Shown piece by piece: positions 16,917-25,744 of a DNA stretch of 64,000 nucleotides (position 1 is its first letter; each line of letters begins with the position of its first letter). Origin of the DNA: Halodesulfovibrio sp. MK-HDV. GTDB taxonomy: Bacteria > Desulfobacterota > Desulfovibrionia > Desulfovibrionales > Desulfovibrionaceae. Location of the stretch: the NCBI RefSeq assembly GCF_009914765.1, contig NZ_WYDS01000008.1, positions 72,955 to 136,954 of the forward strand, given 5' to 3'. The notes beneath the pieces are model-generated. The model saw only the letters and a list, made by a program, of their open reading frames with translations, searched no databases and was not told where the DNA came from. The translations under genes and the position numbers were made by a program.

Positions 16917-17210
16917 TTACGCGTCTTCTCGCATCGCCTCAAGACCTTCGCCTACCATTGTCGGAATAAATTCCTGAATTTCGTAAGTTGCAAGTTTTTC
17001 TTTGTGGAACGGGTCAAGCTCGAGCACTGCGTCAAGTGCTTCGCGGGATTCGCAGCGAGCCAGAATTATGCCGCCTGTACGGGGAACTTTTCTGCCTGAT
17101 GCAACAAAGTTTCCCAATGCATACTGTTCCTTCAGATAGGCAACGTGTGCTGCTAAGTGTGCATCAACTTGAACCATTTCACATGTGTACGTGAGAGATA
17201 CGATGAACAT
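16917..17210 (-). CDS. YciI family protein
   Basis: 97 residues from ATG 17210, preferred over upstream in-frame starts because aaagga lies 7 nt upstream and the YciI fold begins at MFIVSLTY. The pattern is a dimeric alpha+beta barrel: a first strand, the HVAYLKEQYALGNFVASGRK helix-strand unit with the conserved His, and GIILARCESREALDAVLELDPF. YciI proteins are small cytoplasmic dimers, some with weak hydrolase or dehalogenase-like activity. The role here is unknown. Confidence 0.85.
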   Translation of the reverse strand: MFIVSLTYTCEMVQVDAHLAAHVAYLKEQYALGNFVASGRKVPRTGGIILARCESREALDAVLELDPFHKEKLATYEIQEFIPTMVGEGLEAMREDA

Positions 17211-17590
17211 ATAGATATCCTTTTTCAGTATGTTACGCTTTTTTATATGAGTACTTATTAGTGGAAAATTCTTTGCGCATTTTAGGAAGTTGGTTTTTGA
17301 AGTCAAGAAACGTTTTTAAGAATAACTACGAAAGCAGTATGTTATGTGTGGTTGAAATACATATTGTAATATCGACAAGTGGTTGCATTTTTATTGTTGT
17401 AATACGCTAAAAATAGTTATTTTTTAAAGTTGCTTTAAAAATAGTATGTAATTGCAATGTACTAGTCTTTTTTTCATTATTATATACTGAAATCTAAATT
17501 ATTTTTCTATGCCTATACTATCTAGTGCATATCTTTTTATGTCACTTTAAGACAATTAAATCAGACCGTATCTATAACGGGGGAAAAAGT
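17211..17590. other. Divergent AT-rich intergenic region
   Basis: About 380 nt between the YciI gene (-) and the lipoprotein gene (+). It is very AT-rich with several poly-T tracts. I see no gene and no clear operator; it must hold both promoters. Confidence 0.4.
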
Positions 17591-17986
17591 ATGTTAAAGA
17601 AATATGGTATATTATTAGCTATTTGTGCAGCATTGTTCATGGTTGGTTGTGGTAGCGACAAATCTGCTACAGACACAAAAGCTCCTGATACACAGCAGGA
17701 AGTACAACAAGATACAGCTCCTGACACAATGCAGAAAGATCAGATGGACAACAAAGATGCTGGTGTAGAAAAAGCTATGCCTGAGGAAAATGTTGATAAA
17801 GGCATGTCACAGGACAAGATGATGCAGGACGGTGCTGACAATAAAGATATGGGCACTGATACCATGAAGAAAGATGATAGTTCCATGAAAGATGACATGG
17901 ATAAAACTATGCCTGAAAAAAATAGCTCTGAAGAACAGAATACCTCTGAGCAGAACAATTCAGTAACAGGTATGCTGAACACATAG
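17591..17986 (+). CDS. Met/Asp/Lys-rich lipoprotein
   Basis: 131 residues from ATG 17591 (gggggaaaaa upstream; in-frame upstream starts would spoil the signal peptide). The signal ends in a lipobox, ALFMVGC, so Cys19 should be lipidated. The mature part is low complexity: short units such as DKMMQDGADNKDMG and DTMKKDDSSMKDDMDK rich in Met, Asp and Lys. Methionine and acidic side chains could bind metal, but there is no recognised domain. The three exported MoaF-like genes follow on the same strand. Confidence 0.8.
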   Translation: MLKKYGILLAICAALFMVGCGSDKSATDTKAPDTQQEVQQDTAPDTMQKDQMDNKDAGVEKAMPEENVDKGMSQDKMMQDGADNKDMGTDTMKKDDSSMKDDMDKTMPEKNSSEEQNTSEQNNSVTGMLNT

Positions 17987-17993
17987 TTTGTGA

Positions 17994-18030
17994 AGGAACA
18001 GGAAACGGGGGCTCTGTTTCCTGTTCTTCA
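17994..18030 (+). terminator. Weak hairpin after the lipoprotein gene
   Basis: gaacaggaaac / gtttcctgttc stem (11 bp) with a G-rich loop. Only ttc-atg follows the stem, so termination may be partial, allowing read-through into the next gene. Confidence 0.5.
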
Positions 18031-18071
18031 TGACGAACAGTTCCTCTATTTAGAGCATGTGAGGTTTGTTC

Positions 18072-18464
18072 ATGAAACAGCGAGTGTTTGGTCTTCTGTT
18101 GCTCTTGTTTGTCCTGTCAGGGTGTAATCTTTTTCATTCCAAGATTACGCCCAGTCAACTAGTGGGGCAGACAGTAATTGTGACACTGGAGTCGGGGGCA
18201 TTTCCTGATTCTACTATTACGATGCAGTTTCTTTCTTCCAAAGATATTGTGTGGAGGCTTACAGGAAATTTGGGTAATTCGACTGGTGCAGCGGATTATC
18301 TGATTTCCAAGGTAAATCCCAAAACCATTTTAGTGACATGGCGAAGCGATCGAGCACACGTCAGTTATGTTGTCACAATGGATTTTGATTCAGAACGATG
18401 TTTTTTGGTGCGGGTTGATAAAGGACAGAATTTATTATCCGAGGGCGTTGTTGCATTCGAGTAG
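18072..18464 (+). CDS. MoaF-like lipoprotein (first of three tandem paralogs)
   Basis: 130 residues from ATG 18072 (gagg 7 nt upstream). Signal peptide with lipobox VLSGC. The mature domain reads LVGQTVIVTLESGAFPDS...ISKVNPKTILVTWRSD...VVTMDFDSERCFLVRV. This strand pattern, with a V-x-W motif followed by a 'D/N-F' strand, resembles the small beta-barrel of MoaF-like proteins. The same motif recurs in the two following genes. Function unknown; probably periplasmic and membrane-tethered. The MoaF link is pattern-based and tentative. Confidence 0.7.
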   Translation: MKQRVFGLLLLLFVLSGCNLFHSKITPSQLVGQTVIVTLESGAFPDSTITMQFLSSKDIVWRLTGNLGNSTGAADYLISKVNPKTILVTWRSDRAHVSYVVTMDFDSERCFLVRVDKGQNLLSEGVVAFE

Positions 18465-18544
18465 TTCAGGGTTCTTAATGGATAAGTACATAGTGGGTGT
18501 AGTTATGCGTAAAATTCCCATTCTACTGTTTTTTCTATTTTTTT

Positions 18545-18979
18545 GTGCAAATTACCGCATGCGGTATGGCGCAACAGGTGGATATCCAACCGGATGATCT
18601 GATAGGAAAGACTCTGACAGAAACATGGCGGAGAGGAAGCTTTGTAGGAGCTTCCTACAAAACAAGTATTCTGACGCCAACTTTAATGCGATGGTATGCA
18701 CTAACCGGAAATTTGAAAGGCAAAAGTGAAGAAGTAAAGTACGCGTGCACAAAAGTTGGACGTGAAATTTTACAGGTGTCATGGCGTGAAGAAACAACGG
18801 GTTCTCAGGCAATTGTAACCTACAATTTTAAGACAATGAAAATGTTTGGTGTGATTGTGGAGAGCAAGCGAGATTTTCTGTTGCAGGGCACTTTTACGAT
18901 AGAGCAAAGTAAAGACGAAATGAAAGACAGAAAAGACTTACCGGAGTTGTTCAAAGAAGAAGCGACAAATGAACAATAG
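18545..18979 (+). CDS. MoaF-like exported protein, apparently frameshifted in its signal peptide (second paralog)
   Basis: The open frame 18545-18979 (from GTG) encodes the mature domain LIGKTLTETWRRGSFVGAS...VGREILQVSWREE...VTYNFKTMKMFGVIV, clearly paralogous to its neighbours. Its signal peptide lies just upstream but in another frame: ATG 18505 starts MRKIPILLFFLFF, then a T7 run (18538-18544) shifts the frame. Removing one T would join them into a normal signal peptide ending ITACGMA. The gene is either genuinely shifted, phase-variable, or affected by a sequencing error. As written, the GTG product would lack an export signal. Confidence 0.65.
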   Translation: MQITACGMAQQVDIQPDDLIGKTLTETWRRGSFVGASYKTSILTPTLMRWYALTGNLKGKSEEVKYACTKVGREILQVSWREETTGSQAIVTYNFKTMKMFGVIVESKRDFLLQGTFTIEQSKDEMKDRKDLPELFKEEATNEQ

Positions 18980-18990
18980 GCGGGGTGGTT

Positions 18991-19416
18991 ATGAAAAGGC
19001 TGTTAGTAATTTTAATGCTGACGTTGGTTTTTGCGACTGTAAGTAATGCAGAAGAGGACGAAACCGTTACGGTTCAGCAGGATAATACGATATCAATGCA
19101 GGATTTAGTTGGTAGAACTATTTCCTATACTTGGCAGACCGGACCTTTTAAAGGTGCTTCCCATTTGTTGCTCATTGTTGATCCTAATACCATGCAACTC
19201 TCTGTTGAGTCCGGCATGAAGATGGCAAATCCCAGCACTATCAAGTTTGATGTAGTGCAGGTTGACGATGAGGTCTTTTATCTTACTTGGCGAAGCGAAG
19301 AGTATGCTCAGACACTTGTTATGACGCTTAATTTTAAAACGAATATGATCTATGAAGTGGTTGTAACAGAGAAAATAAATTATTTGTCAGAAGGACCATT
19401 TGTATTGAAAAATTAA
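18991..19416 (+). CDS. MoaF-like exported protein (third paralog)
   Basis: 141 residues from ATG 18991 (ggggtgg site; GTG 18985 is in frame but less likely). A cleavable signal peptide ends near VSNA-EEDE, and there is no lipobox, unlike the first paralog. The mature part has LVGRTISYTWQTGPFKGAS, VDDEVFYLTWRSE and LVMTLNFKTNMIYEVVV, the same pattern as the two upstream genes. It starts 11 nt after the preceding stop, so it is cotranscribed. A strong terminator follows. Function unknown. Confidence 0.75.
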   Translation: MKRLLVILMLTLVFATVSNAEEDETVTVQQDNTISMQDLVGRTISYTWQTGPFKGASHLLLIVDPNTMQLSVESGMKMANPSTIKFDVVQVDDEVFYLTWRSEEYAQTLVMTLNFKTNMIYEVVVTEKINYLSEGPFVLKN

Positions 19417-19476
19417 ATGGTCAATTGAAGAGCTGATCTATCCCTTCAGGATGTGTTAGTTGTTTCAGTATAGGTA

Positions 19477-19516
19477 TAAAAAAAAGCCCTCATTAAGAGG
19501 GCTTTTTGTTTTTTAA
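19477..19516. terminator. Terminator ending the MoaF-like gene cluster
   Basis: agccctc / gagggct stem with an attaa loop between an A8 run and a T-rich tail. It is positioned between convergent units. Confidence 0.88.
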
Positions 19517-19684
19517 GGAAGAGATTTCGGTGCATCTATGAAAAAAAATATTCTTAAGATGAATTGAGATTGATGATGAGCCGTAAACTTCATTTGGGAA
19601 GAACTATATAGTCGAGAGAGCATTTCTTCTGCGAAGGTTATTGCATTGCCCTTATCAGCCGGAGGCATCTCGACAGGACACCCG

Positions 19685-20479
19685 CTATTTGATTGCCAGC
19701 AATCCTTCAGCAATCTGGGCAAAACCAGCGCCGCCGCGTTTTTCAGTAATCCATGATGGTTTATGTTCAATGGTATCTTCAAAATCAAGTACGTTTGCCA
19801 CACCCACAGAGTTAGGGAAGTAGCCGAACATAGGAGCATCGTTTGGAGAGTCGCCAGCATAGACAACTTGCTCGCGCACAGCTTCTAGCTCAACATTGAA
19901 CTCATCTTTAAGGATACGGGCAGACATAGCGAGTTTGTCGTACTGTCCAAACCATGCGTTTACATGGATTGAGCTGATTTTTGCGGTTGTTCCAGCACTT
20001 GTACAAATTTCTTTTATTTTGTGTACGGCTTCTATTGAAAGAGCAGGAACATCTTCGCAAAAGTCGATTGCGATATCTGTTTCGCGGTATGGCTGATCCG
20101 CAGAAATTGCACAGCCGGGTACTTCTTCCACTACCAGCTCGCCAAGTTCAACGAGTTTGGTTTTGTGCTGAGCGCGCAGTTCGTCTGCGGTAGCATAGCG
20201 GCGAATCATTTTCTTAGATGCATCGTCGTAGCGGAAGTAGAATGCGCCGTTCTCGCCCACAACTCCATCAACAGGCCACATGCGAGCAATTTGGTCGCAC
20301 CAGCCTGCAGGGCGTCCGGTAATGGGGATGACAACAAAGCCATTTTCACGCAGCTTTTCTAAAGCGGTGTAGGCTTCAGCGCGCAGGCGACCTTCGTCTG
20401 TGAGGGTGTCGTCAATATCGGTAAGAATATAGCGGATGTTTTGTTTAACATCTGCTGGCATAGTAGAAAAAGGCTTCAT
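19685..20479 (-). CDS. HAD-superfamily (class IIB) phosphatase
   Basis: 264 residues. Motif I is YILTDIDDTLTDEG (nucleophile and acid Asp at about 21 and 23), motif II PITGRP, and motif III/IV VVYAGDSPNDAPMFGY, with a cap between I and III typical of subfamily IIB (Cof, sucrose-phosphatase and MPGP types). It should hydrolyse a phosphate monoester in the cytoplasm. It is downstream of the phosphonate-type ABC transporter on the same strand, separated by a terminator hairpin, so a role in processing the imported phosphorus compound is possible but unproven. Confidence 0.85.
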   Translation of the reverse strand: MKPFSTMPADVKQNIRYILTDIDDTLTDEGRLRAEAYTALEKLRENGFVVIPITGRPAGWCDQIARMWPVDGVVGENGAFYFRYDDASKKMIRRYATADELRAQHKTKLVELGELVVEEVPGCAISADQPYRETDIAIDFCEDVPALSIEAVHKIKEICTSAGTTAKISSIHVNAWFGQYDKLAMSARILKDEFNVELEAVREQVVYAGDSPNDAPMFGYFPNSVGVANVLDFEDTIEHKPSWITEKRGGAGFAQIAEGLLAIK

Positions 20480-20532
20480 GAAAAATGCGTTCCCCGGGTT
20501 CTTCTCGGAGTCAATAATGAGAAAAATCCCTT

Positions 20533-20569
20533 AAAAAAAGAGGGCAAATAACTTTGCCCTCTTCTTGTT
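20533..20569 (-). terminator. Hairpin terminator between phnE and the HAD gene
   Basis: Stem agagggcaaa / ttgccctct flanked by an A7 run on the + side, which becomes the T tail for - strand transcripts from phnE. It may reduce read-through into the HAD phosphatase gene. Confidence 0.75.
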
Positions 20570-20615
20570 TGTAATCTGTAAATGCATGCTGCACTTACTA
20601 CACAGTTTCGTTGTC

Positions 20616-21413
20616 CTAGATAATGCTTTGACGAATCTTGGTAACAACTACTTCTGCAACAATAACGATGGAGAAGATGCACAGCAAAATGAGTGCAACC
20701 TGCTGCCAACGGAAGAGGTTTAGCGCGGTATCAAGTGCAACACCGATACCACCAGCACCTACAAGGCCGATAACAGAGGATTCTCGAACGTTAATGTCCC
20801 AACGGAAGAGTGCGAGACCCCAAAATGCTGGAGCAACCTGCGGCCAGTAACCTTTAAGAAGGATACTAACGGTTGGAGCACCGGCAGCGCGAAGCGCTTC
20901 GATAGGGCCCTGATCTACTTCTTCCAGTGCTTCCGCGAGCAACTTGCCACAGAAACCGATGGAACGGAAGCCGATAGCAAAGGTACCAGCCAAAGCACCA
21001 GGTCCAAAGATTGCTACAAACAAAATAGCCCATACAAGTGAGTTTACTGTACGTGAAGAAACAAGAATGAACTTACCACACCAGTTAAGAACTGGAGATT
21101 TGGTAATGTTGTTTGCAGAAAGCAATGCAACCGGCACTGCTAAGAACAACGCGAGGACGGTGCCAAGCGATGCAATGTTCAGTGTTTCGATGAGTGCTTC
21201 GTGAATATTTTCTTGAGTGTATGACGCAAAGTCAATTGGCCACATGCGGGTAAATAAATCCTGCAACTGGTATGGTGCGTCGTAGAGAAATTCTGGAATA
21301 ATCTCTACTGTACTCAGAGAAAATACAAGCAGGGAAACTACGCAAAGATACACCGTAAAGCGGGCAAGGCGCTGCCCGGGAGTGAAGCGTTCCCATGTCA
21401 TAGTATCAGTCAT
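20616..21413 (-). CDS. phnE: Phosphonate-type ABC transporter permease PhnE (second permease)
   Basis: 265 residues with about six membrane helices. The EAA-type loop RSIGFCGKLLAEALEEVDQGPIEALRAAGA contacts the ATPase. VRESSVIGLVGAGGIG is the conserved PhnE segment. It starts inside the 3' end of the other permease gene (8-nt overlap), consistent with a heteromeric permease pair. It acts in the inner membrane to import phosphonate or a related phosphorus compound. Confidence 0.92.
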   Translation of the reverse strand: MTDTMTWERFTPGQRLARFTVYLCVVSLLVFSLSTVEIIPEFLYDAPYQLQDLFTRMWPIDFASYTQENIHEALIETLNIASLGTVLALFLAVPVALLSANNITKSPVLNWCGKFILVSSRTVNSLVWAILFVAIFGPGALAGTFAIGFRSIGFCGKLLAEALEEVDQGPIEALRAAGAPTVSILLKGYWPQVAPAFWGLALFRWDINVRESSVIGLVGAGGIGVALDTALNLFRWQQVALILLCIFSIVIVAEVVVTKIRQSII

Positions 21414-22194
21414 TGAAAATCGCCTTTATCTTTACGGAAAGAAGTTCGCTAAGCATGATAAGTGCAATGATTGACATAAGAATCGCTGCGAGGAAATCAT
21501 AATCAAAGCGCTGGAATGCAGCAAACAAAGTACCGCCGATACCACCAGCGCCGACAATACCAACCATGGTAGAGTTACGTAAGTTTGCATCGAACTGGTA
21601 GGTGGCAAAACCGATGAATCGGTTAAACACCTGAGGGAGTACTGCAAAAACAATCACGCTCATAAAAGGCGCACCAGCAGCTCTGATAGCTTCAACAGGC
21701 TTCAAAGATATTTCTTCAATAGCTTCGGCAAAAAGTTTGCCGATAAAGCCGATTGAAAGGAAGATCAGTGTAAGAATACCTGCAAGCGGACCAAAACCAA
21801 CTGCTTTAACGAAAAGAATCGCAAAGATAACCGGGTGGAATGAGCGACATACTGCAATAACAGTACGAGCAGGCCATGTAACCCAGTCCGGCATAAGATT
21901 TCGTGCAGCACACATACCGATAGGCAAAGAAAAACCAATACCGAAAGCAGAAGCAATTACTGCAATTTCGATGGTTTCAATCAAGTTGCCAACAAGTAGT
22001 TTCCAACGCTCAAAGTTTGGCGGGATCATTTCGCCAAGAAAGTCAGCACCGTTCCCAAGACCATTAATGAAGCGTACCCACGTAAAATCAAGTGCATTCA
22101 AAGCATAGAAAACATAACAGGCCAGGACAAGCCAGCCGAGTCGTGTTTTTATACTCGCTTTGAATGGAGATTTTCTTTGTGCATCCGAGGTCAT
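21406..22194 (-). CDS. phnE: Phosphonate-type ABC transporter permease PhnE (first permease)
   Basis: 262 residues, six predicted membrane helices. The coupling loop is [30 protein letters not shown] and the conserved C-terminal segment [17 protein letters not shown]. It overlaps phnC by 4 nt at its start and the second phnE by 8 nt at its end, indicating translational coupling. The two permeases are paralogous and most likely form one heterodimer. Confidence 0.92.
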   Translation of the reverse strand: MTSDAQRKSPFKASIKTRLGWLVLACYVFYALNALDFTWVRFINGLGNGADFLGEMIPPNFERWKLLVGNLIETIEIAVIASAFGIGFSLPIGMCAARNLMPDWVTWPARTVIAVCRSFHPVIFAILFVKAVGFGPLAGILTLIFLSIGFIGKLFAEAIEEISLKPVEAIRAAGAPFMSVIVFAVLPQVFNRFIGFATYQFDANLRNSTMVGIVGAGGIGGTLFAAFQRFDYDFLAAILMSIIALIMLSELLSVKIKAIFND

Positions 22195-22982
22195 GAGAGC
22201 CAGTCCTCACCGCCATAAATTTCAGATAAGTGGCTGTCTTTGAGTGCAGATGGTGGACCATCAAAGATGATTTTACCTTTACTCATACCGATAATACGGT
22301 CGCAGAAGCGTTTAGCAAGGTTCACATCATGGATGTTGATGAGTACAGGAATGTGTTCAGTAGAAGAAACCTTCTTGAGCAGTTCCATAATCTCAACAGA
22401 AGTTTTCGGGTCAAGTGAGCTTGTTGGTTCGTCTGCCATAATGACGGCAGGGCTCTGCATCATTGCGCGAGCAATACCAACACGCTGACGCTGACCGCCA
22501 GAAAGACTGTCTGCACGCTGTGTTGCAAACTCACCAAGACCTACGTGGTCGATAAGTTTAAACGCGCGGGCAATGTCAGTTGGTTCAAATTTACGAAGCC
22601 AAGCACGCCAAACAGGAATGTATCCGAGACGACCACAGAGTACGTTTTCGATGACGGATAAGCGCTCAACGAGGTTGTATTCCTGAAAAACCATGCCGAT
22701 GCGACGGCGCGCAAGGCGCAGTTCTTTACCAGAGCAGGTAGTAAGGTCGTGGCCAGCTACGGTGATGGAACCTTTAGTCGGTTCGATAAGGCGGTTGATG
22801 CAGCGCAAAAGAGTGGATTTACCGGTACCGGAAGGTCCGATAATACCAACAGTTTCTTCGCCAGAAACTTCAAAAGAAAGACCTTTAAGAACAGGTTTTC
22901 CTTTTACATATTCCTTTTCCAAATTCTCGATCAAAAGGGAACGAGTTTCCTCGTTCCCTTTAATGGTATTTTCAACAGGCAC
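22191..22982 (-). CDS. phnC: Phosphonate-type ABC transporter ATP-binding protein PhnC
   Basis: 263 residues. Walker [11 protein letters not shown]-loop [14 protein letters not shown], signature [15 protein letters not shown], Walker [14 protein letters not shown] and the switch His in [20 protein letters not shown] are all present. It energises the PhnE pair. It is preceded by phnD with a 9-nt gap and overlaps phnE. Confidence 0.94.
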   Translation of the reverse strand: MPVENTIKGNEETRSLLIENLEKEYVKGKPVLKGLSFEVSGEETVGIIGPSGTGKSTLLRCINRLIEPTKGSITVAGHDLTTCSGKELRLARRRIGMVFQEYNLVERLSVIENVLCGRLGYIPVWRAWLRKFEPTDIARAFKLIDHVGLGEFATQRADSLSGGQRQRVGIARAMMQSPAVIMADEPTSSLDPKTSVEIMELLKKVSSTEHIPVLINIHDVNLAKRFCDRIIGMSKGKIIFDGPPSALKDSHLSEIYGGEDWLS

Positions 22983-22991
22983 GTATGACTC

Positions 22992-24002
22992 TTATTTCTT
23001 TTTAGCTTTTTTGGCTTTTTTAGCTGCTTCTTTAGCAGCCATTTTTTTCAGGCCTTCAGCATTGTAGCTAGTGCCAGTTGCATCAGCGATGTCGCGAATA
23101 ACTTTCCAATCAGCCTTGTAGGTGATTGGGTAGAAACGATCAGCGCCGTGGAATGACTTCTGCATGGACTCAGGGAAACGGTAGGTGCTGAATGCGCCAA
23201 CGATTTTCTGAGCAAGCGGAGCACAAAGCTGGCTTGAGTAACCGAAAGATGAGGTAGGGAATTTAGGGCTGCGGTATACGATGCGAAGAGCATCTGCTTT
23301 AACGCGGCCAGCGGCTACCATGCGGTCATATACATCAGAAGCAACTGGTGCTGCATCGTAGTCACCATGTACTACACCGAGAATAGACTGGTCATGTTTA
23401 CCGGAGTAAACAACAGTGTAATCTGCATCAGGTGTAATGCCTTCATTAGGGAAGATAGCACGTGGAGCAAGGTTACCGGAGTTAGAAGAAGCAGATGTGT
23501 GTGCTACTTTCTTACCCTTAAGGTCAGCTAAAGACTGGATAGGGCTGTCTTGTGGTACTACAACGATAAGGTTGTAGCCCTGGAAGCCTTCCGGGTAGCC
23601 TTTAACAGCCATTGGTACATAACCTGCGAGGTTAACAGCAAAACCGGTAGGGCCGGTTGAGAAACCAGCAATGTGAAGTTTGCCGGAACGCATTGCTTCA
23701 ACTTCAGCAGCGTTAGACTGTACGGTGTAGTAAATTACACGCTTGCCGGTTGCTTCTTCGAGGTATTCCTGGAAATCAGCAAAAGCATCTCTGTAAACAG
23801 CAGGGTCTTCAACAGGAGTGTAGGTGAACACCAACGTGCTAGGATCCTTACACTCGTCAGCAGGAGCGAGGTCAGCAACGAGGTCTTTGTCCTCATCACA
23901 GTATTTGGAATCCAAACCACTACGGTTGGTGCAGTCTGCAGCGAGAGCAGGAACAGACGCTAACAGAAATGCCATGGCAACAAGCAACATAATTTTTTTC
24001 AT
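22992..24002 (-). CDS. phnD: Phosphonate-type periplasmic binding protein PhnD
   Basis: 336 residues from ATG 24002 (ggag 8 nt upstream); starts farther upstream lengthen the signal peptide unnaturally. The signal peptide MKKIMLLVAMAFLLASVPALA is followed by the PhnD/SsuA-type fold: LVFTYTPVEDPAVYRDAFADF, LKGKKVAHTSASSNSGNL and the GDYDAAPVASDVYDRM segment. It ends in an odd Lys/Ala repeat tail, KKAKKAKKK. First gene of the phnD-phnC-phnE-phnE unit. The exact ligand (phosphonate, phosphite or other) cannot be assigned. Confidence 0.9.
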   Translation of the reverse strand: MKKIMLLVAMAFLLASVPALAADCTNRSGLDSKYCDEDKDLVADLAPADECKDPSTLVFTYTPVEDPAVYRDAFADFQEYLEEATGKRVIYYTVQSNAAEVEAMRSGKLHIAGFSTGPTGFAVNLAGYVPMAVKGYPEGFQGYNLIVVVPQDSPIQSLADLKGKKVAHTSASSNSGNLAPRAIFPNEGITPDADYTVVYSGKHDQSILGVVHGDYDAAPVASDVYDRMVAAGRVKADALRIVYRSPKFPTSSFGYSSQLCAPLAQKIVGAFSTYRFPESMQKSFHGADRFYPITYKADWKVIRDIADATGTSYNAEGLKKMAAKEAAKKAKKAKKK

Positions 24003-24531
24003 GTGTTTCTCCAGCATAGAGCTAAGCAATTCGCACTACCAGAACAGTGTGCGATACATCGTTAAACGAAAAAAACTCGAACGACCTATTCTTCGCCTCT
24101 AATAGAGTATGTAACCGGTTAAGACAATAGAATCGGAAAAAGTTTTTCAAGTTAGTGGTTAGAAACATGTCAAAATTATGTCAAAAAAATAACAAGAAGA
24201 TTATTTATTAATGTATGTTATCTGTTCTTATTGGTACGAGGATACAATGTGAGAAAATGTTGAAAGAAATTGCACAAATCGGGTGGATAATAGCTCCTAA
24301 ATTGTAGTTTTTGTGAACACTGTTCCAATAGGTGTTGCTGTAATGGCAAAAGTTAGCGTCAGGAATCTTTTAATGATAGCTTTACTCTTTTTTGCAGCTA
24401 GAAAATTTTGTGTAGCCAAAAAACACATTGAAAAAATATGAACTTTTGAGAAGAATGCGTATATAGTAACGCAGTGCAAAGCCTACTTTGTGCGGCGTCT
24501 GAAAATCTTAGAAATAATCAGGAGAAAACGT
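24003..24531. other. Divergent intergenic region phnD / SIMPL gene
   Basis: About 530 nt with no credible gene on either strand; AT-rich. Apart from the 11-bp-spaced direct repeat at 24167-24184, I see nothing that I can name. It must include promoters for both divergent units. Confidence 0.4.
24167..24184 (-). promoter_or_regulatory. Pho-box-like direct repeat upstream of phnD
   Basis: On the - strand TTGACAT-aatt-TTGACAT, two identical 7-mers repeating every 11 bp, the period of PhoB half-sites (family half-site approximately CTGTCAT). It lies about 165 bp upstream of phnD. It could instead be overlapping -35 elements. Confidence 0.4.
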
Positions 24532-25266
24532 ATGCGATATATTTCAGCTTTTATTGTTTTTGCTTTATTGTTGGCACCGGTGTTCACCCAGACCTCTTCG
24601 GCAGCGCCGGAGCCTCCGAAACAGATTATTTTGAATGAAACTGGCAAATCTAAAGTTATGCCGACATCCGGTACTCTTTCTTTTTCTCAGGTGACTGTTG
24701 TGCTTCTTAAACAGGATCAGGGTAAAGCTCTGACTGCACAGGAAGCAAAAGATAAACTTGCTGAGCAGGCAAAAGCATTAACGGGCACCATTAAAAAGAA
24801 TTTGGAGTTTGCAAAGTCCTTCACTAAAGATTTTGATGCAAATGCGTCCTTTTCCCCTCACTACAAGCGGATAGATTCTCAAAATACGATTATTGGCTAT
24901 CAGGTTCGAACCAGCTACTCAATTACAGTACTTGATCTTAAAAAAGCTCAGGATGTAACTCAGGCTGTTTTGAAAAGTGGTGTGGAAGAAGTTTCACAGC
25001 TCTATACCCTGATTGATGAAGCCTCCCGTCGCACATGTGAGAAAGAAGCGTTAAAACAGGCTGTTGAGCGTGGTAAAGAACGTGCTGAAGTTATGGCAAT
25101 GTTGATGGATAGCAAGCTTGGTGGAATCAACACTGCAGTTATCAATTCAGATGCTGCACCGCGTATGTACTTGGCAAAATCTGCTATGGTAGCAGATGAA
25201 AACATGTACGAGCCGCAGGCATCTACATGCAGTGTACGTGTTGAGCTTGTCTTTTCAGTCAAATAG
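24532..25266 (+). CDS. SIMPL-domain (DUF541) periplasmic protein
   Basis: 244 residues from ATG 24532 (aggag 7 nt upstream). The signal peptide ends near SSAAPEP. The domain begins with the family's short start IILNETGKSKVMPTSGTLSF, then regular helix-strand units, DSQNTIIGYQVRTSYSITVLDL, and ends STCSVRVELVFSVK. This is the YggE/SIMPL fold. Such proteins are periplasmic or outer-surface with unclear, often stress-related roles. The rhodanese gene starts 46 nt downstream. Confidence 0.85.
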   Translation: MRYISAFIVFALLLAPVFTQTSSAAPEPPKQIILNETGKSKVMPTSGTLSFSQVTVVLLKQDQGKALTAQEAKDKLAEQAKALTGTIKKNLEFAKSFTKDFDANASFSPHYKRIDSQNTIIGYQVRTSYSITVLDLKKAQDVTQAVLKSGVEEVSQLYTLIDEASRRTCEKEALKQAVERGKERAEVMAMLMDSKLGGINTAVINSDAAPRMYLAKSAMVADENMYEPQASTCSVRVELVFSVK

Positions 25267-25312
25267 CTTTCAAAGACAACCGGTAGATAACATTGCAGGG
25301 TAGCCGCAACAT

Positions 25313-25693
25313 ATGAAGAGACTACAGATTGTTCTGGTATTGGGGTTTTTGCTGCTTGCAGTAACTGCGCAGGCACAAAAGGTTATTGATGCTTCTCCGG
25401 TTGAGGTGCATGACTACATTAATACGACAACAGAGAAGTTTCTTATTCTCGATGTGCGAACCATTCAGGAATATTCTGAAGGGCATATTGCGGGTGCGGA
25501 ATTTTTCCCTGTTTCAGCATCCAGCTTTAAACGTTCTGTGTTCAGTCTGCCCAAAAATGTAACGTATGTAGTGTATTGCCGTTCCGGTAATCGCAGTCAA
25601 CATGCAAAAAAGATTATGAAAGATGCGGGGCTTTCGCTCATACATCTTGATGGCGGAATTCGTGCTTGGAAGCGAGCCGGATTTTCGATCTAA
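25313..25693 (+). CDS. Periplasmic single-domain rhodanese
   Basis: 126 residues. The signal peptide MKRLQIVLVLGFLLLAVTAQA is followed by one rhodanese domain: FLILDVRTIQEYSEGHIAGA, active-site loop YCRSGNRSQ with the catalytic Cys, and HLDGGIRAWKRAGF. It should bind or transfer sulfane sulfur in the periplasm. It probably shares a transcript with the SIMPL gene and is followed by a terminator. Confidence 0.9.
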   Translation: MKRLQIVLVLGFLLLAVTAQAQKVIDASPVEVHDYINTTTEKFLILDVRTIQEYSEGHIAGAEFFPVSASSFKRSVFSLPKNVTYVVYCRSGNRSQHAKKIMKDAGLSLIHLDGGIRAWKRAGFSI

Positions 25694-25710
25694 AAATAGA
25701 TACGATACCA

Positions 25711-25744
25711 AGAGCGCGGTCAAATCAGGCCGCGCTTTTTTGTT
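25711..25744 (+). terminator. Terminator after the rhodanese gene
   Basis: agcgcgg(t) / ccgcgct stem, loop caaatcagg, followed by a T6 tail. Confidence 0.88.
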
